A stretch of 6,072 nt of DNA from CAYLNG01 sp964497855 (GTDB lineage: Bacteria > Verrucomicrobiota > Kiritimatiellia > SS1-B-03-39 > UBA6053). The position numbers and the translations under genes are program-made. The stretch's first letter is position 1. Each line of letters begins with the position of its first letter. Shown one piece after another: positions 1 through 6,061 of the stretch. The notes beneath the pieces were generated by a model. The model was given only the letters and a program-made list of their open reading frames with translations. It was not told where the DNA came from and did not search any database. The DNA lies in assembly GCA_964497855.1 (NCBI GenBank), contig CAZCFM010000178.1:1-6072 (forward strand). Reading direction: 5' to 3'.

Positions 1-36
1 CAAAAAGGGGCTTGCTCTTTTCTTTCAGAGAAGCCC
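1..36 (-). terminator. Probable intrinsic terminator, minus strand
   Basis: Read on the minus strand, GGGCTT plus CTCT (36-27) pairs with AGAG plus AAGCCC (18-8). The stem is 10 bp with one bulged C and an 8-base A-rich loop, followed by C and then five T (6-2). On the plus strand no T-tract follows the stem, so the terminator is oriented for minus-strand transcripts. No minus-strand gene is seen just to its right. It may end read-through from the ABC operon, whose last stop codon lies 1.5 kb upstream on that strand, or an unseen short RNA. The T-tract is short, so confidence is moderate. Confidence 0.45.
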
Positions 37-43
37 ACACATT

Positions 44-74
44 TTGACATTGATGCAAGCCGTTGAACTATAGG
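44..74 (+). promoter_or_regulatory. Candidate sigma70-type promoter for the permease
   Basis: A perfect TTGACA sits at 44-49 and TATAGG (4 of 6 matches to TATAAT) at 69-74, with a 19-base spacer that is longer than the ideal 17. If used, it would give a leader of about 220 bases ahead of the permease start at 301. A second -10-like hexamer, TATAGT, lies at 248-253 (5 of 6 matches) but has no convincing -35 box. Which of the two is used cannot be settled from sequence alone. Confidence 0.35.
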
Positions 75-122
75 AATATCTGATAACCCCTTTCGGCCCC
101 GAGCGCCGGGCAGGTGTCGCGC

Positions 123-165
123 CAGGTGGTCAGCTTTCCCCCTCCGCCCCCAAGCTCACCACCTG
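123..165 (+). other. Leader hairpin I, 14-bp stem with pyrimidine loop
   Basis: Bases 123-136 (CAGGTGGTCAGCTT) pair with 152-165 (AAGCTCACCACCTG) except for a single C-C mismatch at 131/157. The stem therefore has 13 pairs and closes a 15-base loop (137-151) made almost wholly of C and T. Nine loop bases, TCCGCCCCC at 143-151, are the exact reverse complement of GGGGGCGGA at 273-281, close to the permease start. No T-tract follows, so it is not a simple terminator. Confidence 0.5.
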
Positions 166-171
166 TCACGC

Positions 172-203
172 TGGCTGCTATCGGCCCCCGATCCCCGCAG
201 CCA
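172..203 (+). other. Leader hairpin II
   Basis: TGGCTGC (172-178) pairs perfectly with GCAGCCA (197-203). Inside it ATCGG (180-184) pairs with CCGAT (188-192) around a CCC loop. A one-base/four-base internal loop separates the two helices. It lies seven bases after hairpin I, so the leader transcript probably folds as tandem stems. It is not followed by a T-tract. Confidence 0.4.
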
Positions 204-256
204 TCGCGCCAGCCCCAGGAAGTCGTCCCCACGCCTTTGGCGGATACTATAGTGGC

Positions 257-298
257 GGGTGGGGGATTGACCGGGGGCGGAAGCGTGGTAGGGGGGGG
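257..298 (+). promoter_or_regulatory. G-rich translation-initiation region with possible G-quadruplex
   Basis: Four G-tracts, GGG (257-259), GGGGG (261-265), GGGGG (273-277) and eight G (291-298), are separated by 1, 7 and 13 bases. The last tract, preceded by A290, is the only Shine-Dalgarno-like sequence and ends two bases before ATG 301. An in-frame TAG at 289-291 rules out a more upstream start for the permease. The tracts could form a two- or three-layer G-quadruplex, or pair with the C-rich first half of the leader; either would block ribosome binding. The long last loop weakens the quadruplex reading. Confidence 0.35.
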
Positions 299-300
299 AC

Positions 301-1647
301 ATGACTGTTGCCGCGCCCCTTTCTGCTTCGCTTTCCCGTGCCCTGGGCCTCCCAGGGGCGATTCTGATGGGGCTGGGATCGATGGTGGGAACAGGGGTGT
401 TTGTGAGTATTGGCGTGGCGGCCGGCGTGGCGGGGTCTGCCGTCCTGCCAGCCATTGCGCTGGCTGCTTTCGTGGCGCTCTGCAATGCTTTGTCGAGTGC
501 ACAACTGGCGGCGGCGCATCCGGTGAGCGGTGGCACCTACGAATACGGATACCTTTATCTTCGTCCCTGGCTCGGTTTCAGCGCCGGATGGATGTTCCTT
601 TGCGCAAAATCGGCATCCGCCGCCACAGCGGCGTTGGGCGTGAGTGGGTACCTGCTGAATGCGATGGGCGTTCAAGGCTCTCGCAATCTGTTGGCTTCCG
701 CCTTGTCGCTGGGAATGACCCTGCTGGTCGCGGGGGGAATCCGCCGGAGCCATCGGGTGAATATGGTGATCGTGAGCCTGACGCTCGCCGCTTTGGGCAC
801 CTTTGTGGTCGCGGGCTGGCCGGCCACGTCGCCGGAATGGCGCAGTTTTCTGCCCCAACGCGGCTTCGGAGAGGCCTGTGCCCTGATGTTTGTGGCCTAC
901 ACCGGCTACGGACGCATCGCGACGATGGGCGAGGAAGTGAGGGACCCGCGCCGAACGATTCCGCGGGCCATTCTCGCCGTCATGCTGATCAGCGCCGTAC
1001 TGTACGGCGGGGTGGCGTTCGTCGCCTTGGGGACCGCCGGGGCCGAAACCCTGAGCGAAGTCACCCGCAGCCACGGCGCACCGCTGGAGGCGCTGCTGCA
1101 TTTGCGCGGACGTCCTGTCGCGGCGCAGGTTGTGGCTCTTGGGGCCGTGACCGCGATGTCCGGGGTGCTGCTGAACCTGATTCTGGGTCTCTCGCGCGTT
1201 TTGCTGGCAATGGGACGCCGTGGCGATATGCCCCGCTGTTTCGCGGCGGTGAAAGAAGGAATTCCCCGCCGGGCCGTCCTTGGCGTCGGGGCTTTTGTCA
1301 CCCTGCTGGCCGCGCTGGGCAGTCTGTCCCTGGCCTGGTCCTTCAGTGCCTTCACCGTGCTGGTTTACTACGCGATCACCAATCTGGCAGCGTTGCGTCT
1401 TCCGTCCGAACATCGCATTTACCCCCGTGTGTTTGCATGGATTGGGCTGGCGGCCTGTCTTTTTCTGGCGTTCCACGTCGACATGCGTGTGTGGATCCCG
1501 GGTTCGGTGCTGTTGGCTCTCGGACTGGGCCTCCGTGCGTCGTTCAGGCTCCGCGCAGGGCCTCGGAAGGCGGAAGGGCCGCCGCACGCAGGGCTGGAAC
1601 AGCGGCATTGCCCAGAATCCACAGAACCAGCAGAGCAAAAGCACTAA
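301..1647 (+). CDS. APC-superfamily amino acid permease
   Basis: This is a 448-residue inner-membrane transporter, probably moving an amino acid or amine by proton symport or exchange; the substrate cannot be read from the sequence. About 12 hydrophobic helices are visible between residues 20 and 418. Family hallmarks are GSMVGTGVF in helix 1 (26-34), a TM6 and following loop of the form FVAYTGYG...EEVRDPRRTIPRAI (197-224), and a loop after TM8 resembling the family's ARDG-P pattern (GRRGDMP, 305-311). The length is normal for bacterial members. ATG 301 is preferred because TAG lies in frame at 289-291 and a G-rich Shine-Dalgarno-like run ends at 298. Residues 415-448 form a charged, Pro/Glu-rich tail encoded entirely within the 104-bp overlap with the convergent ABC gene, so it may be a late extension. 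The gene stands alone on its strand behind a structured leader. Confidence 0.93.
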   Translation: MTVAAPLSASLSRALGLPGAILMGLGSMVGTGVFVSIGVAAGVAGSAVLPAIALAAFVALCNALSSAQLAAAHPVSGGTYEYGYLYLRPWLGFSAGWMFLCAKSASAATAALGVSGYLLNAMGVQGSRNLLASALSLGMTLLVAGGIRRSHRVNMVIVSLTLAALGTFVVAGWPATSPEWRSFLPQRGFGEACALMFVAYTGYGRIATMGEEVRDPRRTIPRAILAVMLISAVLYGGVAFVALGTAGAETLSEVTRSHGAPLEALLHLRGRPVAAQVVALGAVTAMSGVLLNLILGLSRVLLAMGRRGDMPRCFAAVKEGIPRRAVLGVGAFVTLLAALGSLSLAWSFSAFTVLVYYAITNLAALRLPSEHRIYPRVFAWIGLAACLFLAFHVDMRVWIPGSVLLALGLGLRASFRLRAGPRKAEGPPHAGLEQRHCPESTEPAEQKH

Positions 1648-3229
1648 AGACACGATCGGGAGGCAGCAGCACCAGCCAGGGGAACAAGCCCAGGATGGCA
1701 GCGGGAACGCCGAGGGCCGCTGCTTCGCCCAGAAACAGATTGCGAATATCCCGGGGACGCGCGCCCAGCGATCGGCGAAGTCCAATTTCGGAGCGGCGTT
1801 CCCGGACGTCGGCGGAAAGCAGCGAATGAATGACGAGTGCGGTCAGCAGCGCAATCACGGTGCCGAGGGCTTGAAGGCTCAGGCGCAAACGGTCAAACGC
1901 GGAGCGAATTTCGCTGCGGCGGAGGTCGTGGTCTGTCAGGGTGAGGGCGATATCCTCCCATTCCGGGGCGAGAAGCAGGGATTCCAATTTTGCGGCGGGC
2001 AGAGATACGCGCCAGGTGTCGGGCATGGGGCCATCGAAGGCGCGGGCGGGCAGCAAAACATCCGCGTCGGGGATGAGATGACCCACCCCGAGGACGCGGA
2101 AAACCTGCTCCTTGTGGACGAAGGTATCCCCTGGAAGCAGCGCCTGGTTTTGGGCGTAGGGGATCGAGAGCAGAGCGACGCGGGTGCCGTCGGCGAGGTC
2201 TTCCGCGGAAAAGCCACTGCCGCGTCCTTGAAAGTGGTCTGGCGCTGGAAATCCATCGACGAGGGCGACGCGTTTGTCCATGCGATGGCCGAACGCAGAA
2301 GCGGGCGGGAGGATATTGAGGATGCGCTGGAGGTCGCTGGGATGGGGTGGGGTGGCGAAGTGCAGGGTGCAGGTGGCCTCGGGCCAGGCCTGGAGGAGGT
2401 CGCGGGTGTTGCGGGTGGCGGACTGCATAAAGCGGAGTGCGACGCCCAGCAGGAGTGCGGCCGCAAAACAACTGAGAAAAAGGGTGAGGGAACGAAGGGG
2501 GACGTTGCGCAGCGGGCGGGAATGGGGAGACGGGAGCGCCGCGACGGGACCTTGACTCGGACGGGCTTTGGGAAGCTGCGCCAGGGAAAGGGTGCGGGGA
2601 GTGAAGGATTGCCAGCGCGGGTCGTGGGTGGCGATGATGACGGCCGTGTCCGGGCCGGCGATGCGGGCGAAGAGGTCGCGGACGCGTGCGGCGTTTTGTT
2701 CGTCGAGATTGCCCGTGGGTTCGTCGGCGAGCAGGAGCGCGGGGCGCAGAAGCAGGGCGCGGGCAATACACAGTCGCTGCACTTCGCCGCCGGAGAGCAG
2801 CCGCGCGGGATGATCGGCGCGTGACAGCAATCCAATTTCGTCCAGCAGGCTGTTTTCGCGTTCGAGATCGGGCCGGGAGTCCGGATGGTAGCGTCGTCGG
2901 AGGCGAAGGTTGTCGCGGACACTGCGATGGGGCAACGCGTGAAACTGTTGGAAAACCATGCCGATTTCGCGGGCGCGGAAAGCGGAGCGGCGGACATCGT
3001 CCCACGCCGCGATCGATTCTCCCCGCCAGAGAATTTCGCCGTCGTCGGGGCGATCGAGAAGGGCCATGAGGTGCAGCAGCGTGGTTTTCCCGCAGCCGGA
3101 GGGACCGAGTACCAAGAGGCGCTCTCCCGGGTCCAGATTCAAGTCGAGCCCGCAGAGGACCGGGATGTTGCCGGACGGGGAGGGGAAGCGGCGGTGGATG
3201 CCGTGCAACGAGAGCAGGGGAGTGCTCAT
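1544..3229 (-). CDS. MacB-type ABC transporter, fused ATPase and permease
   Basis: This 561-residue inner-membrane protein has an N-terminal ATPase of the LolD/MacB class and a C-terminal FtsX-type permease. Visible ATPase motifs are Walker A GPSGCGKTT (42-50), Q-loop FQQ (93-95), signature LSGGEVQR (145-152), Walker B LLLADEP (165-171), D-loop NLD (174-176) and H-loop TH (201-202). One helix (about 247-266) is followed by a periplasmic domain (about 270-450) and three helices (about 452-470, 503-522, 527-546), the 1+3 topology of MacB. The cytoplasmic loop ERRSEIGLRRSLGA (477-490) is the usual coupling segment of this family. MacB proteins are typically near 650 residues, so the periplasmic domain is short. 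Its start overlaps the adaptor stop by 4 bases (ATGA) and has no Shine-Dalgarno sequence. Such transporters work by mechanotransmission rather than passage through the membrane domain. The substrate is unknown. Confidence 0.94.
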   Translation of the reverse strand: MSTPLLSLHGIHRRFPSPSGNIPVLCGLDLNLDPGERLLVLGPSGCGKTTLLHLMALLDRPDDGEILWRGESIAAWDDVRRSAFRAREIGMVFQQFHALPHRSVRDNLRLRRRYHPDSRPDLERENSLLDEIGLLSRADHPARLLSGGEVQRLCIARALLLRPALLLADEPTGNLDEQNAARVRDLFARIAGPDTAVIIATHDPRWQSFTPRTLSLAQLPKARPSQGPVAALPSPHSRPLRNVPLRSLTLFLSCFAAALLLGVALRFMQSATRNTRDLLQAWPEATCTLHFATPPHPSDLQRILNILPPASAFGHRMDKRVALVDGFPAPDHFQGRGSGFSAEDLADGTRVALLSIPYAQNQALLPGDTFVHKEQVFRVLGVGHLIPDADVLLPARAFDGPMPDTWRVSLPAAKLESLLLAPEWEDIALTLTDHDLRRSEIRSAFDRLRLSLQALGTVIALLTALVIHSLLSADVRERRSEIGLRRSLGARPRDIRNLFLGEAAALGVPAAILGLFPWLVLLPPDRVFSAFALLVLWILGNAAVPALRAAALPPSEALRGA

Positions 3230-4407
3230 GGGGCGCGGAGGCGTTCGCCCTCCTCCAGTCCGCCGCGGAGGAGAAGATGGGTGGCGTTGCCGGGACCGGT
3301 CTCCAGACGCTGCAGGGACCAGCGGCCCGCGCGGAAAACCTCGGTCTCCGGCCCCTGCGGACCAAAACGGAGCGCGGCGCGGGGAACCTGCAACACGTCT
3401 TCTTCGCGCAGCGTCAGGATGTCGATCTGCACACTGAGGCCGGGACGCAGGGCGGGATCGACGGCATCCATCTGAATCTCCGCCGGATAGACGCGTTCGC
3501 CGCCTCGGGGACGGGGCGAGACGCTGAGCACGCGTCCGCTGAAATTGCGTCCGGGCAGGGCGGGGAAACGGAGGCGGACCGGAGAGCCCGGCGCGGCGAG
3601 AGGCAGATCCCGCTCGCGGAGATCGCAGCGGACAATCAGGTGCGTCAGGTCGGCCAGTTCCAGAAAGACCTGGTTTTTGTAGAGACCGTCGCCGACGCGC
3701 ACGGGGCGGCGTTCGCCGTCGATGGGAATCCAGGGCAGCGTGACCGTGCCGCGCTCGGGGGCAAGAACCTCCGCGCGGGTCAGGCGCTCCGACACGCGCT
3801 CGAGATAGGCCTGCGCACTGCGAAGACGCGCTTCGGCCTGGGCTTCCAGGGCGGGGTGCAGAATGTCACGCGTGAGCTGCAGTTTCTTTTCCAGAGCGTC
3901 GGCATGTTCGCGCAATTCCAACACGCGGATTTCCTGCTGACGCAGTTCTCCGGCGGCGAGCAGGGCTTCGTTCACGAGTTCGCGGGTGTCGGCGAGCAGT
4001 TGTTCTTCGCGGGCGAGCTGGCTGCGGTTTTCGGCGCGTTCCCGGAGGATCGATTGTTGTTCGAGGGGATGGCGCGCTTCGCGCAGCAGACGGAGTTCGT
4101 TTTCCGCGAGCAATCGGTCGCGTTCGAGTCCGATTTTTTGTTCCTCCAAGGTGCTCGGGTCAAAACGGGCAATGGGCTCGCCAGCTTCCACAGGACTGCC
4201 GTCGTCGATGATCCAGGTGAGTTTTGCGAGGCCGTCGAGTTCCGCGCGGAGGCTGAGGGGATTGGCGGCTTCGAGACGTCCCTGGAACGGCGTCCAAATT
4301 TCGAGGGGGCCGCGGGAAACGCGCGGGGCTTCGGCGCTGTCGTCGGCGCGCCGGGAACAGCCGGCGAGGAGAAACAGCGCGAGCAGTAAACGGAGAAGGA
4401 CGGTCAT
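3226..4407 (-). CDS. Lipoprotein periplasmic adaptor (MacA/HlyD membrane-fusion family)
   Basis: This 393-residue protein is the likely partner of the downstream MacB-type protein. A signal peptide ends in a lipobox, LAGC, with lipidated Cys17 followed by Ser. Domains in order are: the first lipoyl/beta half (about 36-83); a long alpha-helical hairpin (about 84-215) rich in Leu, Glu and Arg heptads that turns near 146-156; the second lipoyl half (about 212-255); a beta-barrel (about 256-330, including RPGLSVQIDI at 321-330); and a membrane-proximal domain (about 331-393). The hairpin arms, about 60-70 residues each, look long. The tip region LLAAGELRQQEI (149-160) resembles the adaptor tip that docks on TolC-type channels, but has Arg where many family members have Ser. 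The start overlaps the preceding stop by 4 bases (ATGA) with no Shine-Dalgarno sequence, which implies translational coupling. Its cargo is not identifiable. Confidence 0.92.
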   Translation of the reverse strand: MTVLLRLLLALFLLAGCSRRADDSAEAPRVSRGPLEIWTPFQGRLEAANPLSLRAELDGLAKLTWIIDDGSPVEAGEPIARFDPSTLEEQKIGLERDRLLAENELRLLREARHPLEQQSILRERAENRSQLAREEQLLADTRELVNEALLAAGELRQQEIRVLELREHADALEKKLQLTRDILHPALEAQAEARLRSAQAYLERVSERLTRAEVLAPERGTVTLPWIPIDGERRPVRVGDGLYKNQVFLELADLTHLIVRCDLRERDLPLAAPGSPVRLRFPALPGRNFSGRVLSVSPRPRGGERVYPAEIQMDAVDPALRPGLSVQIDILTLREEDVLQVPRAALRFGPQGPETEVFRAGRWSLQRLETGPGNATHLLLRGGLEEGERLRAP

Positions 4408-6026
4408 GCCGGGGCGGGGGCGGTAGGCTGCGAATGAATTTGCAGTTGCGGGAAAGGAATGAGCCAGTTTTCGCGCGTGCAGAGGTCCACAAGTGCGGCC
4501 TGGGCCCAGCGGGGAATGCGGGTATACTCAGCGGCCGCGTCGCCGCTGCAATCGAGGGTGATGGCGAAGTTCAGGGAGGAGTTATCCGCTTCCGCAAACT
4601 CCACGCGGACCTGTTTCAGCGCATCGCCCAAGCGGGTTGAGAGAGTTTCCCGCAGATGTTCGGACATGCGCTCGGGGATGAAGGTGGTGGCGACGTCCTG
4701 ATGGCGGTAATCCACGCCGAAGAGGAATTCGCAGCGGAAGCCGGGGGTCAGGACCAGTGGAGACATCGCCATGTAGGCGGGGGTCGGAATCACGCGCTGG
4801 GCGCCGCCGGGATGGACGATCTGGACGTTGGCCGGATTTTGGGTTGCGACACGTCCCAGGCTCCCGTCTGCAAGCACGACCCAATCCTGCACGCGGGAGG
4901 GAAACCATTCTTCGACGTGACCGGGTTGACGCGAGGTCAGGCCCAGCAAGAGGCGTGTGGGAACGAGCAGGATTCCGCCGTCGAGCAGGGGATTGACGAG
5001 CCGGGTGGCGAAGCCGATGCTGTCGACTTTCCAGGGGATGTCGTTAAACACGAGGCGTTCGCCTTCGCGGATCGATCCGATGTTGAGCATCATGCGGATT
5101 TGCTCGAGGAATTGCGGCAGGGTTTTGATGCCGGCCCAGCCCACACCGAGCAGGAACACGATCACCAGCGAGAGCAAAAACCAGTCGCCCACCAGATTGA
5201 ACACCGCCATCAGCGCGATGAGGGCGCCGAGAATGGAGGCAAAGGTCCACATCAGGTTGAAAAGCCGGGGAGTGAAAGAGCGTCCTTTGAAAAAGCGCAG
5301 GCGACTGAAACGCCCGTGGAGGGCTTTCATGGAGAGAAACACCAGCACGAACGTGAAGATTCCCAAAAACAGATTCCGACCGCGCGTGCGGACAAACGTG
5401 CTGGCGGCACCGCGGGTGCGATCGAGCAACGATTGTTTGGCGGTTTCCCGGAGTTCGATCTGTTGTCCGAGCACGGTGCGCTGATTGGTGGCGTCCCGAA
5501 GGCGGCCCTGCCAGAGTGTGCGCAACTCCTGCAGACGGGACGCCAGTTCAGGTGACGGATCTGTGGCCAGGAGTTTGTCGAGATTGGCGAGGGCTTGGCT
5601 GGCGGTCTCGATGCGGCTTTGCTGCAGGGCGAGGTTTTGCCGGAGGGTTTCCATTTCCCGCGAGTCGGAGGTGGCGGCTTTGAGTTCGGACAACAAGGGC
5701 TGCACGAGCTGCTCGATTTCGCGCTGGAGGTTGAACTCCGATGTCACGGGAGCATCATACACCGACGTATCCGTCGAGAGGGCGATTCCCTGGAATTGAA
5801 CGCGGAGGTCGCCCAGTTGTTTGCCCAGGCGATTGATCTCGGTCTGAATTTGGCTGCGTTCGTGCTCGTCACTGTTCGCCCGGAACTTTGCCTGAAGCAG
5901 GTTCAGTTCCTTCTCCTGGGCCATCATCGAGTCGTTGAGGGCGCGCAGGGAAACCAGTTCGGGGACCGGTGTTTGCCCCTGGAGGGGAATGCAGGCGAAC
6001 CAACAAAGAAACAAAAGCGTTTTCAT
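4404..6026 (-). CDS. MscS-fold membrane protein with secreted coiled-coil domain
   Basis: This 540-residue first gene of the operon has a hydrophobic N-terminus like a signal peptide (1-18). A long helical, Gln/Glu/Leu-rich region follows (about 22-200), predicted periplasmic and coiled-coil. There are three membrane helices (about 217-236, 256-277, 281-300) and a C-terminal soluble part. The MscS fold is supported by the beta-domain-like REGERLVF...LLVPTRLLLG segment (320-362), by EFLFGVDY (433-440), which matches the family's EF-GV-YD strand, and by the terminal IPFPQLQIH (523-531), which matches the FPYPQ strand ending MscS. MscS itself is 286 residues; larger relatives carry periplasmic extensions like this one. 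Oddities are an apparent second beta-unit (379-426) and charged residues in the expected pore helix, so channel activity is uncertain. ATG 6026 is chosen because it gives the signal peptide; Shine-Dalgarno support is poor. Confidence 0.88.
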   Translation of the reverse strand: MKTLLFLCWFACIPLQGQTPVPELVSLRALNDSMMAQEKELNLLQAKFRANSDEHERSQIQTEINRLGKQLGDLRVQFQGIALSTDTSVYDAPVTSEFNLQREIEQLVQPLLSELKAATSDSREMETLRQNLALQQSRIETASQALANLDKLLATDPSPELASRLQELRTLWQGRLRDATNQRTVLGQQIELRETAKQSLLDRTRGAASTFVRTRGRNLFLGIFTFVLVFLSMKALHGRFSRLRFFKGRSFTPRLFNLMWTFASILGALIALMAVFNLVGDWFLLSLVIVFLLGVGWAGIKTLPQFLEQIRMMLNIGSIREGERLVFNDIPWKVDSIGFATRLVNPLLDGGILLVPTRLLLGLTSRQPGHVEEWFPSRVQDWVVLADGSLGRVATQNPANVQIVHPGGAQRVIPTPAYMAMSPLVLTPGFRCEFLFGVDYRHQDVATTFIPERMSEHLRETLSTRLGDALKQVRVEFAEADNSSLNFAITLDCSGDAAAEYTRIPRWAQAALVDLCTRENWLIPFPQLQIHSQPTAPAPA

Positions 6027-6032
6027 GCCTTG

Positions 6033-6061
6033 CTTGTGCCGTTTGGGGTTACTCTTGTCAA
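6033..6061 (-). promoter_or_regulatory. Candidate promoter of the three-gene operon
   Basis: On the minus strand a perfect TTGACA occupies 6061-6056. With a 17-base spacer the -10 position would be CACAAG (6038-6033), only 3 of 6 matches. Transcription from it would begin at or next to ATG 6026, giving a leaderless or almost leaderless message, which would fit the lack of a well-placed Shine-Dalgarno sequence. The real promoter could instead lie beyond the window edge, and the -35 box may be a chance match. Confidence 0.25.

Larger units (their letters stand above)
75..300 (+). other. Non-coding structured leader upstream of the permease
   Basis: This stretch has no ATG-started reading frame of protein-like composition. 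Its first half is C-rich, with C runs at 138-142, 147-151, 185-189, 193-196, 213-216 and 227-230. Its second half is G-rich, with G runs at 257-259, 261-265, 273-277 and 291-298. It contains the two hairpins and the G-rich segment listed separately. The opposed C-rich and G-rich halves could pair over a long range and bury the ribosome binding site. It matches no riboswitch class I recognise. Confidence 0.4.

Noticed and set aside
53..73. Six-codon ATG frame (MQAVEL) that could be a leader peptide
   Set aside because: It lies between the candidate -35 and -10 boxes, so it would not be in the transcript from that promoter. It shows no run of a single amino acid and no attenuator T-tract downstream.
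246..253. Palindromic ACTATAGT as a promoter -10 for both strands
   Set aside because: TATAGT is a good -10 match, but neither strand has a convincing -35 at 16-18 bases, so it is mentioned only as an alternative.
247..1785. 512-residue minus-strand frame antisense to the permease
   Set aside because: The sequence is His/Arg/Gln/Pro-rich with no recognisable domain, as expected for the complement of a hydrophobic-protein gene.
114..1829. 571-residue plus-strand open frame overlapping the permease in another phase
   Set aside because: The translation is rich in Gly, Arg and Pro, with no domain and no membrane segments, and it covers the clear permease. It is an open shadow frame in GC-rich DNA. 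One G fewer in the 291-298 run would fuse its start to the permease, but the resulting N-terminus is not protein-like.
1280..2824. 514-residue plus-strand frame antisense to the ABC gene
   Set aside because: The composition is Gly/Gln/Arg-rich and low in hydrophobic structure, and no family motif is present. The opposite strand has all the ABC motifs in order.
1893..3365. 490-residue minus-strand frame overlapping the ABC gene
   Set aside because: It is extremely Arg/Pro-rich and overlaps most of the coding region of a complete ABC protein. It is a shadow frame.
3277..5555. Plus-strand frames of 370 and 299 residues (3277-4389 and 4656-5555) antisense to the adaptor and MscS-like genes
   Set aside because: There are no motifs or plausible initiation regions, and the composition mirrors the real genes on the other strand.
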